Shown: in pieces, positions 31,480 to 38,752 of the stretch
Layout of the letters: every line of letters begins with the position of its first letter
How positions within the stretch are numbered: the first letter of the stretch is position 1
From: a virus
Length of the DNA stretch: 43,373 bases
Direction: 5' to 3' (one strand)
IMG/VR virus record: IMGVR_UViG_3300009156_000049
Coordinates: 1-43,373 of that record
Position numbers and translations under genes: made by a program
The notes under the pieces: model-generated
Told to the model about the DNA's origin: nothing
What the model saw: the letters and a program-made list of their open reading frames with translations, nothing else
Databases searched by the model: none

Positions 31480-34400
31480 ATGGATTTCTATCAGATCCGT
31501 TCGAGAGAAACGAAAGATAAGAGAATGGAATTGTACCCTGATTTCATTGTCGGTCGTTCTCAGGATCTGATGGTACAAGGGCGGACCTTTTATGCAATTT
31601 GGGACGCAGAACGAGGTCTATGGTCTCGTGACGAGTATGATGTCCAGCGGCTGGTTGATCAAGATCTAGAAGCCGAAGCCGAAAGACTGCAGAAAGAAAC
31701 AGGAATCGACTATGTGATCAAGTACATGCGCTCGTTCCAAAGCAACACCTGGGCGCAGTTCAAGAAATTCCTGGCGAATCTCAGTGATAACAATCGCCCA
31801 CTCGATTCGAAGATTTTGTTTTCGAATTCAGAGATCACGAAGCAAGACTACGCGAGTAGGTACTTGAATTACCCGCTCGAAGAGGGTGATCTTTCAGCTT
31901 GGGACGAACTCGTTGGCACCTTATATTCAGTAGAAGAACGCGCAAAAATCGAATGGGCTATCGGATCCATCGTGGCGGGGGACTCGAAGAAGATTCAGAA
32001 ATTCTTCGTGTTCTACGGTCCCGCTGGATCCGGTAAGTCTACGATTCTAAACGTGTTGCATAAATTGTTTGAGGGCTACACGACCGCCTTTGACGGGAAA
32101 GCACTCGGTCGTGCCGATAGTAATTTCTCTACGGAAGCCTTCAAACACAACCCCCTGGTAGCCATTCAGCATGACGGCGATCTGTCAAAGCTAGAAGATA
32201 ACACTCGACTGAACTCGATCGTCTCGCATGAGCGAATGACGATCAACGAAAAGTACAAGCCAAGCTACACAGCACGAGCAGAAGCATTGCTGTTCATTGG
32301 CTCCAACCAGCCGGTAAAGATCACCGATGCAAAATCAGGAATCATTCGACGACTGATCGATATTCATCCAACTGGTGTACGAATTCCAATTCGACACTAC
32401 ACTTCCTTGATGAGCCGGATCGAATTCGAGCTCGGAGCCATTGCTTACCATTGCCAACAGGTATATTTGGAGATGGGTAAGAACTACTACAACGGCTACC
32501 GGCCTTTGGAAATGATGCTGCAAACAGACATCTTTTTCAATTTCATCGAGGCCTACTACGACATCTTCCGAGCTCAAAACTACGCTACCTTGAAGCAAGC
32601 CTACAGCCTGTACAAGGAATACTGCTTAGAGACGGGCATCGAGCGGCCGCTGGCACAGTACAAGATTCGTGAGATGCTACGTGACTATTTCGATACCTTT
32701 CAAGATCGAGGTCTAGTAGATGGAGAAAGAGTTCGAAGCCTATATCTGGGATTCAATGCAGAGAAATTTAAAGCGCCTAAGGACGGCGACGAGGATCTAC
32801 CTGCATTTTCTCTGGTTATGGACGAGTCTGATTCTCTATTTGATCGTATCTTTCACGATCAGCCTGCTCAGCTGGCTAATAAAGATGGCACGCCAGCTCG
32901 AATCTGGTCGAGAGTAGAGACTCGGCTTTCAGATATTGATACGTCGCTTCTGCACTATGTGAAGGTTCCTGAAAAACATATCGTGATCGACTTTGATCTG
33001 AAAGACATCAACGGACACACCAGTCTCGAGCGGAATCTGGAAGCAGCCAGCCTCTGGCCAGCTACCTATGCCGAGATCAGCAAGTCAGGAAACGGAGTTC
33101 ATCTGCACTACCGTTATCTAGGCGACCCTGCTGAGCTGGCAGCGACATATTCCGAAGGAATCGAGATCAAATCCTTCGTTGGGGATGCATCGTTGCGTCG
33201 ACGTCTGACGCTCTGTAACGCGGTTCCAATAGCTGAAATAAGTGGGAAACTTCCGCTTAAAAAGAAGAAGGAGAAGATGCTTAAGGCTAAGACGATTACC
33301 ACCGAAAAGGGTCTTAGGGATCTAATCGAGCGGAACCTGAAGAAAGAAATTCATCCTGGAACCAAGCCGTCGATCGACTTCATCGAGCATATTCTGCAAG
33401 AGGCCTACGATTCGAAGATGAGATACGACGTCAGCGATCTACGATCTCGAATTCTAGCCTTTGCCAACAACAGCACCAATCAGGCTTCGACTTGTACCAA
33501 GATCGTACAGACGATGAAGTTCATGTCCGAGGATGAGCTCGAGTCGGATAAGCAAATTCAAGTTAACGACGACAGGATGGCAATCTTCGATGTTGAGGTT
33601 TATCCAAATTTGTTTGTCATCTGCTGGAAGTTTCGCGGTGACGATACTGTTGTTCGGATGGTTAATCCGTCACAGGCCGAGGTGGAAGCGCTGACCAAAC
33701 TAAAGCTGGTCGGCTTTTACAATCGTCGCTTCGACAATCATATTCTCTATGCGGCAGTGCTAGGTTATACAGTTGAGCAGCTATACGATCTGACCAAGAA
33801 GATCGTAGTCGACAACAACCGTAACGCGATGTTTGCTCAAGCGTATAACTTGTCCTACAGTGATGTCTGGGATTTCAGCTCGATCAAGCAGAGCTTGAAG
33901 AAGTTCGAGATCGATCTCGGCATCCACCATATGGAACTAGATCTACCTCAGGACCAACCGGTAGACGAAGCAGACTGGCCAAGAGTCGTAGAGTATTGTG
34001 TCAACGATGTCCAAGCAACAGAGCACGTGCTTGAAGATCGTTGGGAAGATTTCGTAGCGCGACAAATCTTGGCCGAGTTGAGCGGATTGAGTGTCAACGA
34101 CACCACCCAGAGACATACCGCCAAGATCATATTTGGCAACGATAAGAATCCTCAGCAATATTTCGTCTATACAGACCTAAGCGAGGAATTCGATGGCTAC
34201 ACATTCGACGCGGGAAAGAGTTCTTATCGTGGGGAGGATCCCGGCGAAGGAGGCTACGTTTACGCTGAGCCCGGAATTTATACCGGTGTTGCTCTACTGG
34301 ACGTGGCGTCTATGCATCCAACGTCAATCGTATGTTTAAACTTATTTGGCAAATACACGGAAAAATTCAAAGACCTCCTAGACGCTCGTCTGGCAATCAA

Positions 34401-35247
34401 ACGCCGCGACTTCAATGCGGCCCGCCAGATGCTGGATGGTCGCCTGGCTCCTTTCCTAAAGAACGAGAGCGGCGCGGACAAACTTGCCTACGCCTTGAAA
34501 ATTGTGATCAACATTGTCTATGGGCTTACTTCCGCAAGCTTCCCCAACCCGTTCAAGGACAACCGGAACAAAGACAACATCGTAGCTAAACGCGGTGCTC
34601 TCTACATGATCGATCTGAAAAACGATCTCAAAGATAATCACCATGCGGTAATCCATATCAAGACAGATTCAGTAAAACTTCCTTACGCCACTGGTGATGG
34701 AGCAAACGTAATCGATTTTGTCAAAGAACACGGAGCTCGCTATGACTATGAATTCGAGCACGAAACAACGTATGAGAAACTGTGTCTTGTCAATGATGCA
34801 GTTTACATCGCTTGTAAGGACGGTCAATGGACGGCTGTCGGAAGCCAATTCCAGCATCCGTACGTTTTCAAGACTCTATTCTCCGGCGAGCAGCTCGAGT
34901 TCCGCGACTACTGCGAAAGCCGAGAAGTCCGCCAGGGATTAATGTATTTGGATCGCGAGGATCATGACGAGAAAACAGACCTTGATTATCATAATATGCG
35001 CCTCGTTGGTCGGAGCGGTAGCTTCATACCTGTACTTGAGGGTGGAGCCACGCTATACCGCGTTAAAGACGACCACTACTACGCCGTAACAGGAACCAAG
35101 GGACACAAGTGGATCGAGGCGGAGATTGCCGAATCAACGCCAGATCTGCAAATCGACATGTCATATTTCGAGAAGCTAAGTGATGAGGCCGTAAAAGCGA
35201 TCGAGGAATTCGGATCATTCAAGGAGTTTGTTAATGCCACCGAATGA
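31480..35247 (+). CDS. SF3 helicase, primase-like and family B polymerase fusion
   Basis: A 1255-aa replication protein. Residues ~120-340 are a D5/SF3-type helicase with Walker A GPAGSGKST (~180-188) and the loop SNQPVKITDAKSGIIRRL. Residues ~495-620 resemble an archaeo-eukaryotic-type primase: VIDFDLKD (~502) and EISKSGNGVHLHY (~531). Residues ~700-860 are a 3'-5' exonuclease: FDVEVYP (~702), GFYNRRFDNHIL (~744), YCVNDVQATEH (~838). Residues ~930-1100 are a family B polymerase: motif A DVASMHPTSI (~940), motif B KIVINIVYG (~1006), motif C IHIKTDSVK (~1061) with Lys where DTDS has its first Asp. One chain may unwind, prime and copy DNA. Confidence 0.85.
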   Translation: MDFYQIRSRETKDKRMELYPDFIVGRSQDLMVQGRTFYAIWDAERGLWSRDEYDVQRLVDQDLEAEAERLQKETGIDYVIKYMRSFQSNTWAQFKKFLANLSDNNRPLDSKILFSNSEITKQDYASRYLNYPLEEGDLSAWDELVGTLYSVEERAKIEWAIGSIVAGDSKKIQKFFVFYGPAGSGKSTILNVLHKLFEGYTTAFDGKALGRADSNFSTEAFKHNPLVAIQHDGDLSKLEDNTRLNSIVSHERMTINEKYKPSYTARAEALLFIGSNQPVKITDAKSGIIRRLIDIHPTGVRIPIRHYTSLMSRIEFELGAIAYHCQQVYLEMGKNYYNGYRPLEMMLQTDIFFNFIEAYYDIFRAQNYATLKQAYSLYKEYCLETGIERPLAQYKIREMLRDYFDTFQDRGLVDGERVRSLYLGFNAEKFKAPKDGDEDLPAFSLVMDESDSLFDRIFHDQPAQLANKDGTPARIWSRVETRLSDIDTSLLHYVKVPEKHIVIDFDLKDINGHTSLERNLEAASLWPATYAEISKSGNGVHLHYRYLGDPAELAATYSEGIEIKSFVGDASLRRRLTLCNAVPIAEISGKLPLKKKKEKMLKAKTITTEKGLRDLIERNLKKEIHPGTKPSIDFIEHILQEAYDSKMRYDVSDLRSRILAFANNSTNQASTCTKIVQTMKFMSEDELESDKQIQVNDDRMAIFDVEVYPNLFVICWKFRGDDTVVRMVNPSQAEVEALTKLKLVGFYNRRFDNHILYAAVLGYTVEQLYDLTKKIVVDNNRNAMFAQAYNLSYSDVWDFSSIKQSLKKFEIDLGIHHMELDLPQDQPVDEADWPRVVEYCVNDVQATEHVLEDRWEDFVARQILAELSGLSVNDTTQRHTAKIIFGNDKNPQQYFVYTDLSEEFDGYTFDAGKSSYRGEDPGEGGYVYAEPGIYTGVALLDVASMHPTSIVCLNLFGKYTEKFKDLLDARLAIKRRDFNAARQMLDGRLAPFLKNESGADKLAYALKIVINIVYGLTSASFPNPFKDNRNKDNIVAKRGALYMIDLKNDLKDNHHAVIHIKTDSVKLPYATGDGANVIDFVKEHGARYDYEFEHETTYEKLCLVNDAVYIACKDGQWTAVGSQFQHPYVFKTLFSGEQLEFRDYCESREVRQGLMYLDREDHDEKTDLDYHNMRLVGRSGSFIPVLEGGATLYRVKDDHYYAVTGTKGHKWIEAEIAESTPDLQIDMSYFEKLSDEAVKAIEEFGSFKEFVNATE

Positions 35248-35701
35248 CAATACCGTATTGATGGAAGGTGTACGAATCATCTTCCGTAATTTCGCTGGTA
35301 AGGAAGGCCAATACAACCGTGAAGGTGATCGCAACTTTGCTGTTCTTCTCGATGATACCACTGCACAAGCGATGGCCGAAGACAACTGGAACGTCAAGTG
35401 GTTGAGACCCCGCAACGAAGATGAGGAAGAAACTCCTCAGGCCTATCTTCCGGTCTCGGTAAACTTCAAAGGTCGGCCGCCTCGAATAGTGTTAATTACA
35501 TCTCGTGGTCGAACTAATCTCGATGAACGCCAAGTTGAAATGCTCGACTGGGCTGATATCCTCAATGTGGATTTGATCGTTCGTCCGTACGCCTGGACGG
35601 TCAACCAGAAATCTGGAGTCAAGGCATACCTACAGAGTATTTATGTCACGATCGAAGAGGATGCTTTGGAGATTAAGTATTCCGAACTAGACCAAGCCTA
35701 A
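35234..35701 (+). CDS. Single-stranded-DNA-binding-like protein
   Basis: A 155-aa protein; ATG 35234 has AAGGAG seven bases upstream inside the polymerase gene. Landmarks are GVRIIFRNFAGKEGQYNREG, WNVKWLRPRNEDEEE, PPRIVLITSRGRTNLDERQV and NVDLIVRPYAWTVNQKSGVK, ending in a beta strand with acidic residues. Actinophage proteins of this pattern are annotated as ssDNA-binding. Placement right after the polymerase supports a role at the fork. Confidence 0.75.
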   Translation: MPPNDNTVLMEGVRIIFRNFAGKEGQYNREGDRNFAVLLDDTTAQAMAEDNWNVKWLRPRNEDEEETPQAYLPVSVNFKGRPPRIVLITSRGRTNLDERQVEMLDWADILNVDLIVRPYAWTVNQKSGVKAYLQSIYVTIEEDALEIKYSELDQA

Positions 35702-35717
35702 CGGATAGGACTCTATC

Positions 35718-36035
35718 TTGGAACAGACTAGTTTGACCACCAAGTATGTGCGAAAGCCACTATTCGTGGATGCTGTGCAGGTGACAGAGCAGAACTTCGC
35801 CGACATTGCTCGTTGGTGCTTTGGCGAGATTGGCAACATCGACGAGTCCCCTGTCGACAGATCGCAGGAAGTTCAGCCGACCAAGCAGTACATCCATGTG
35901 CGGGTTCACAATCCGAAGAATCCGCGCCAGACAAAAGCGTTCGTGGGGGATTGGATTCTCTACACCGAGCGCGGCTACAAGGTTTACACGACAAAAGCCT
36001 TTCAGGCAAATTTCGATCCAGTAGAGTCGAGCTAG
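35718..36035 (+). CDS. Conserved small phage protein
   Basis: A 105-aa protein with apparent TTG start at 35718 and a modest upstream site (GGATAGGACT). The sequence YVRKPLFVDAVQVTEQN, HVRVHNPKNPRQTKAFVGDW and GYKVYTTKAFQANF follows a pattern seen in many actinophages and their hosts, of unknown function. It is followed by a structured leader, so it probably ends the replication operon. Confidence 0.75.
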   Translation: MEQTSLTTKYVRKPLFVDAVQVTEQNFADIARWCFGEIGNIDESPVDRSQEVQPTKQYIHVRVHNPKNPRQTKAFVGDWILYTERGYKVYTTKAFQANFDPVESS

Positions 36036-36039
36036 CAAG

Positions 36040-36183
36040 CCCCCCTCGGAGGTCTCGAGTGAGATCCTTTCCGGGAAGTCCCTCCGCCAGGATCTGCGAC
36101 TCTGCTACCAGAGGAGTGTCTATCTCTTCCCCCTGTTCGCAGGGATAGGCAGCTTGATACCTCCGCCCTTCAACACCGGAGGT
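36040..36183 (+). promoter_or_regulatory. Switch-like leader hiding a ribosome site
   Basis: The ribosome site of the gene at 36186 lies in CGGAGGT (36177-36183), which pairs perfectly with ACCTCCG (36159-36165) and would be blocked. An identical CGGAGGT (36047-36053) upstream can pair with the same ACCTCCG and free the ribosome site. Between them are stable hairpins: GATCCT/AGGATC, CTCTG-ctac-CAGAG, and CCTG-ttcg-CAGG with a UUCG loop. Two exclusive states with a folded middle make this look like a riboswitch, thermosensor or protein-bound leader. Ligand unknown. Confidence 0.55.
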
Positions 36184-36185
36184 TC

Positions 36186-36503
36186 ATGACTGTACTACTG
36201 ACAGCACTAGTGCTACTTATACCTGCACAGAACCAAGATATTCGCTGGCAAGCCGTTCGACCGTACAACGCAAAGCTGACTCGAATAGCGTATTGCGAAA
36301 CGAAGATGAATGGCAGAATCAGATGGTTTCTGAATTCAGGAAACGGCTATTATGGTGGACTGCAGTTTGATCTGCGTACATGGAAATCGGTGGGTGGACG
36401 CGGTTACCCACACCGCAACAACAAGTTAGAACAGAAGTATCGTGCCGTGAAGTTAATCAAAAGGCGAGGATATGCACCCTGGCCCAGATGCGGAAGTGCC
36501 TAA
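36186..36503 (+). CDS. Rpf-like/transglycosylase muralytic protein, secreted
   Basis: A 105-aa protein with a hydrophobic N-terminus (TVLLTALVLLIPAQNQ) that could be a short signal or anchor. The rest fits a resuscitation-promoting-factor-like lysozyme fold: IAYCETKM with presumed catalytic Glu38, NSGNGYYGGLQFDLRTWKSV, and a final APWPRCG whose Cys may bridge to Cys37. Such enzymes cut peptidoglycan glycan strands. Being outside the lysis and tail regions and next to replication genes, it may act on the wall of the growing host. Its translation seems to be under structured-leader control. Confidence 0.78.
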   Translation: MTVLLTALVLLIPAQNQDIRWQAVRPYNAKLTRIAYCETKMNGRIRWFLNSGNGYYGGLQFDLRTWKSVGGRGYPHRNNKLEQKYRAVKLIKRRGYAPWPRCGSA

Positions 36504-36672
36504 AGTTATTGTCCGTGACAGATGGATTATACATGACAACTGGTGGCTTCCGAAAGAGAAACAAATTCGTCGTGAATACGCCGACGTAGACTGGAATGGC
36601 CGTAGAATTGTATTCGCTCAAGAAGGATCGGATACAGTCTGGAGGATTAAATATGCGTCAAGTGCATTGTGA
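36472..36672 (+). CDS. Small hypothetical protein
   Basis: A 66-aa ORF, ATG 36472 with AGGCGAGGAT upstream, overlapping the previous gene by 32 bases. Product contains VPKVIVRDRWIIHDNWWLP and DWNGRRIVFAQEGSDTVWRI, which read as a compact beta-rich fold. Aromatic-rich sequence and coupling to its neighbours support it. It overlaps the next gene by 20 bases. Function unknown. Confidence 0.6.
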   Translation: MHPGPDAEVPKVIVRDRWIIHDNWWLPKEKQIRREYADVDWNGRRIVFAQEGSDTVWRIKYASSAL

Positions 36673-36928
36673 TGGCTGTGGATATTCGGAAGCGGACGAT
36701 CTGGCAAACTCGAAGCGAAAGATCCTTCCGGTTACGATCGGACTCGAACGAGATCCACGCTGGCCCGAAGGTACAGATAAAAATTCAGCCGATCTCTGCG
36801 CGAGTTGTATCGGCCTACTGTTGCACACCTACTTCAATGTACCAATGTCCGATCGACTTGAGCTCGAGGTACCAACCTTTCTCAGTGTCGAAGACCTGAA
36901 GCCGCTAGCTAGCAGACGCGCTGAATAG
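36653..36928 (+). CDS. Small protein with paired CxxC motifs
   Basis: A 91-aa protein from ATG 36653, with CTGGAGGATTAAAT upstream. CDGCGYSEAD near the start and DLCASCIGLLLHTYFNV further on give two CxxC pairs, likely one zinc site. Such small zinc-ribbon-like proteins are frequent in actinophages and may bind protein or nucleic acid. Function unknown. Confidence 0.68.
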   Translation: MRQVHCDGCGYSEADDLANSKRKILPVTIGLERDPRWPEGTDKNSADLCASCIGLLLHTYFNVPMSDRLELEVPTFLSVEDLKPLASRRAE

Positions 36929-36930
36929 AT

Positions 36931-37158
36931 ATGAGAGAGTGGATTGTCTTCAGACAAAATGAAAGTACCGATGATTGGGACGCCACGCTAGTCGATGTGG
37001 AAGCCGAATCAAATGTCGAAGCTTGTAAAGAAGCTGCTATCCATCGAGCAACCCCAGGGCGTTACATGGCTTTTCCCAACGATTACGCGTCTTATTTCGA
37101 AATAACGATCAGAAAAGTTACAGAAGTTGACGTAGGTCAGGGCCATTCAATGGTGTAA
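36931..37158 (+). CDS. Small hypothetical protein
   Basis: A 75-aa protein two bases after the previous stop. MREWIVFRQNESTDDWDATL, then VDVEAESNVEACKEAA and FEITIRKVTEVDV suggest a ferredoxin-like alpha/beta fold. Function unknown. Confidence 0.6.
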   Translation: MREWIVFRQNESTDDWDATLVDVEAESNVEACKEAAIHRATPGRYMAFPNDYASYFEITIRKVTEVDVGQGHSMV

Positions 37159-37172
37159 GTTTAGGAGGGGGA

Positions 37173-37304
37173 ATGCCAATTCGCAAAGCAAAGGGAGGCT
37201 ATCAGTACGGCAGTGGCGGTAAGGTGTACCGTGGTAAAGGAGCGAAAGCAAAGGCCGCCAAGCAAGGACGTGCGATTAAAGCCAATCAAAAGAAGCGCAA
37301 ATGA
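37173..37304 (+). CDS. Very basic Gly/Lys/Ala-rich protein
   Basis: A 43-aa ORF after TTAGGAGGGGGA. The product is PIRKAKGGYQYGSGGKVYRG followed by KGAKAKAAKQGRAIKANQKK. I recognise this pattern from other phages. The strong positive charge suggests nucleic-acid or wall-polymer binding. Its stop overlaps the next start (ATGA). Confidence 0.65.
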   Translation: MPIRKAKGGYQYGSGGKVYRGKGAKAKAAKQGRAIKANQKKRK

Positions 37305-37417
37305 GTTGGGAATGGGTGGTTCTAATTCTTGGCATCGTTGGCATCGTCGCGCTCTTATTCGGCTGGGTTGCCTGGACCAACACGAAAAGTTCTGATAGAC
37401 CTCAAAGTTACCAGTAA
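37301..37417 (+). CDS. 38-aa membrane protein
   Basis: Starts by ATGA overlap with the preceding gene. WEWVVLILGIVGIVALLFGW forms one membrane helix, followed by a polar tail. The stop is directly followed by two hairpins. Function unknown. Confidence 0.6.
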   Translation: MSWEWVVLILGIVGIVALLFGWVAWTNTKSSDRPQSYQ

Positions 37418-37478
37418 CCTCACTGCCTAGTGAGGACCACACGGGAGGGTCTGATCTGCTCAGTCTCGGGCCCTCCCG
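37418..37478 (+). other. Two intercistronic stem-loops
   Basis: CCTCACT-gcct-AGTGAGG (37418-37435, perfect 7 bp) and CGGGAGGG/CCCTCCCG (37442-37478, perfect 8 bp with a 21-base loop). Neither has a T-tract, so they are more likely mRNA processing or stability structures than terminators. TCTAAGGAGC follows as ribosome site of the gene at 37494. Confidence 0.6.
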
Positions 37479-37493
37479 AATATCTAAGGAGCT

Positions 37494-37676
37494 ATGATGG
37501 AATGGACTGAGGATCTTGTCCTGATGGGTGGAACTGCTGAAGAGCGGACCGCGGAATTCGAGGATAAATTCATCACAATCGTCGCGCAGATGATGATGCA
37601 CGGTATCTCCACCGGACAAATGATTAGTCTGATCGAGGCTCAACGCAGTGAGCGCCAAGAGGCTCTTAATGGCTGA
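37494..37676 (+). CDS. Small helical hypothetical protein
   Basis: A 60-aa protein (ATG 37494 or 37497) after CTAAGGAGCT. It is acidic and helical: MEWTEDLVLMGGTAEERTAE, DKFITIVAQMMMHGISTGQM, and IEAQRSERQEALNG. Overlaps the next gene by 8 bases. Function unknown. Confidence 0.6.
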   Translation: MMEWTEDLVLMGGTAEERTAEFEDKFITIVAQMMMHGISTGQMISLIEAQRSERQEALNG

Positions 37677-37890
37677 CGAAGCCTACGAGCGAGAACGAAA
37701 AATCGCCGAAGCAAAAACGGAGTTGTACGCTCAGCAAGAACGAGGTGAGTGGTCGGGCTTGATGGACACCAGTGGCTCCCCGATTTACACTTTGGCCGAG
37801 ATCGGTAATGCCGTGGTCAAGAGCCTCAGCGCCTGGGACCAAGAGGAGCTGAAAAACTGGCCACCTGAAGAATTAAGAGACCAAGATTAG
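37669..37890 (+). CDS. Small hypothetical protein
   Basis: A 73-aa protein; ATG 37669 overlaps the preceding stop and has AAGAGG upstream, preferred to a GTG at 37648. It starts ADEAYERERKIAEAKTELYA and ends LSAWDQEELKNWPPEELRDQ. Helical and acidic. The stop is followed by a gene-free structured stretch. Function unknown. Confidence 0.6.
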   Translation: MADEAYERERKIAEAKTELYAQQERGEWSGLMDTSGSPIYTLAEIGNAVVKSLSAWDQEELKNWPPEELRDQD

Positions 37891-37897
37891 CTTCGTG

Positions 37898-38145
37898 AGG
37901 GCTTGCGCCCCGAGGGTATTGCTAAGGACGACAAAATAACCAGTCTCTGCGAGGGCTGGTTCTAACAAATCGTCCGCCGTTGCAGCGGAAAGCGGAGCTA
38001 ACCCGACCGCGCGGAGCTAACAAATTTCCGGGAGCGCGCACCGCGAAAGCGGACAACACCAACCCGGAAAGGTCCGAGCTCCGGGACAGCACAGTCCAGG
38101 AAGACACCGGAGATAGGGTTCGATTCCCTATGTGCAGGACCACCA
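37898..38145 (+). ncRNA. Structured non-coding RNA candidate C with tRNA-like T-arm
   Basis: The gene-free stretch 37891-38306 starts with dense perfect inverted repeats: GGGC-ttgc-GCCC (37899), GGACGA/TCGTCC (37926/37970) enclosing AACCAG/CTGGTT (37938/37956), TTCCGGG/CCCGGAA (38026/38063) enclosing CCGC-gaaa-GCGG (38041), and CTCCGG/CCGGAG (38079/38107). Directly after comes TAGGG-TTCGATT-CCCTA (38114-38130), a perfect T-arm, then TGTGCAGGACCACCA. GCGGAGCTAAC occurs twice (37992, 38011). A normal tRNA cloverleaf cannot be completed. CTTGCGC (37902) could pair with GTGCAGG (38132) as a long-range acceptor-like stem. Class not recognised. Confidence 0.6.
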
Positions 38146-38174
38146 AGGGAGAAGACTCTGGCATAGGTCTTCAT

Positions 38175-38220
38175 CCCCTGCCGGTATGGAGAAGGACACT
38201 GCGGCGTCCTTTTTCAGGGG
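38175..38220 (+). terminator. Terminator-like hairpin downstream of RNA candidate C
   Basis: AAGGAC, loop ACTGCGGC, GTCCTT followed by TTT, enclosed by CCCCTG (38175-38180) and CAGGGG (38215-38220). The short T-run inside the outer stem makes either a terminator or a two-state structure possible. It is well placed to end the structured RNA at 37898. Confidence 0.6.
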
Positions 38221-38280
38221 AGACAGAGACACTTGACGCACCACCTAGGGGAGAGGGTGCTGAAAAGTGTCTTTGTCTCC
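38219..38280 (+). other. Long 16-bp hairpin before a gene
   Basis: GGAGACAGAGACACTT (38219-38234) pairs with AAGTGTCTTTGTCTCC (38265-38280), 16 bp with one G-T pair. Inside, GCACC (38238-38242) pairs with GGTGC (38256-38260). No T-tract follows; the gene at 38307 starts 26 bases later with its ribosome site outside the stem. It resembles an RNase III-type processing or 5'-protecting stem. Confidence 0.7.
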
Positions 38281-38306
38281 GCCGGTTATTTCGACGAAAG
38301 GAATTT

Positions 38307-38573
38307 ATGGGAATTAAGAATATAGAAACTGCATTTCCCGATTCAGATCCCCAATTAACATTTTTTGTAGTTGCGCCTGATTACGCTTGGTTTCAATCGT
38401 GGTGCCAGGACAATCAAATCAATTCTCACGACAAACGACACGCGATATTTGTAAACGATATGAAAGTTGTGCAAGGACATCGATTAACAACTGAAAAACA
38501 GATTATTGATCTGGGACCATTTGACTACACGCGGTATGAACTTGTATTAGCGCTTAAAAGTCGAGTGGTTTAG
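38307..38573 (+). CDS. Hypothetical protein behind a long leader hairpin
   Basis: An 88-aa protein, ATG 38307 after CGAAAGGAATTT. The product reads GIKNIETAFPDSDPQLTFFV, VAPDYAWFQSWCQDNQINSH, and IDLGPFDYTRYELVLALKSR, a compact alpha/beta pattern with aromatic residues. The DNA looks more A/T-rich than its neighbours, which may mean recent arrival. A longer frame back to 37980 would run through the structured RNAs and is not credible. Function unknown. Confidence 0.65.
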   Translation: MGIKNIETAFPDSDPQLTFFVVAPDYAWFQSWCQDNQINSHDKRHAIFVNDMKVVQGHRLTTEKQIIDLGPFDYTRYELVLALKSRVV

Positions 38574-38586
38574 TGAAAGGAGAAAG

Positions 38587-38751
38587 ATGACCTCATGGGT
38601 GAAGGCGTTGCAGACATACTTCACTGCTCCGCCGCACGGCAAGAAGATCGAGATCAGCGAGTTCAAGGAGTTGACAGATCAGGACAAGCAGGACTTCCAC
38701 GAGATGCTGACCGCCGAAGGCATCCCAGTCGATCCGATCAAGAAGGAGTAA
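38587..38751 (+). CDS. 54-aa hypothetical protein
   Basis: ATG 38587 after GAAAGGAGAAAG. Product TSWVKALQTYFTAPPHGKKI, then EISEFKELTDQDKQDFHEML and a Pro-containing end. It resembles small phage proteins with an EFKELTxxDKxxxxxML pattern. The stop lies one base before the next gene. Function unknown. Confidence 0.65.
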   Translation: MTSWVKALQTYFTAPPHGKKIEISEFKELTDQDKQDFHEMLTAEGIPVDPIKKE

Positions 38752-38752
38752 A

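Noticed and set aside
37898-38145. tmRNA
   Set aside because: T-arm and tail look right, but the acceptor-like stem lacks the G3-U70 pair, there is no GGATTCGAC-type D region, and the only small frame inside (AKDDKITSLCEGWF) does not end in ALAA or similar.
38071-38145. Ordinary tRNA gene of 75 bases
   Set aside because: GGTCC/GGACC and the T-arm fit, but four extra bases separate T-arm and acceptor, only five acceptor pairs form and no anticodon arm with a seven-base loop can be drawn.
37980-38306. N-terminal extension of the gene at 38307
   Set aside because: The upstream frame would translate the T-arm, the terminator and the 16-bp hairpin; its product is basic and low in protein character, while ATG 38307 has its own ribosome site.
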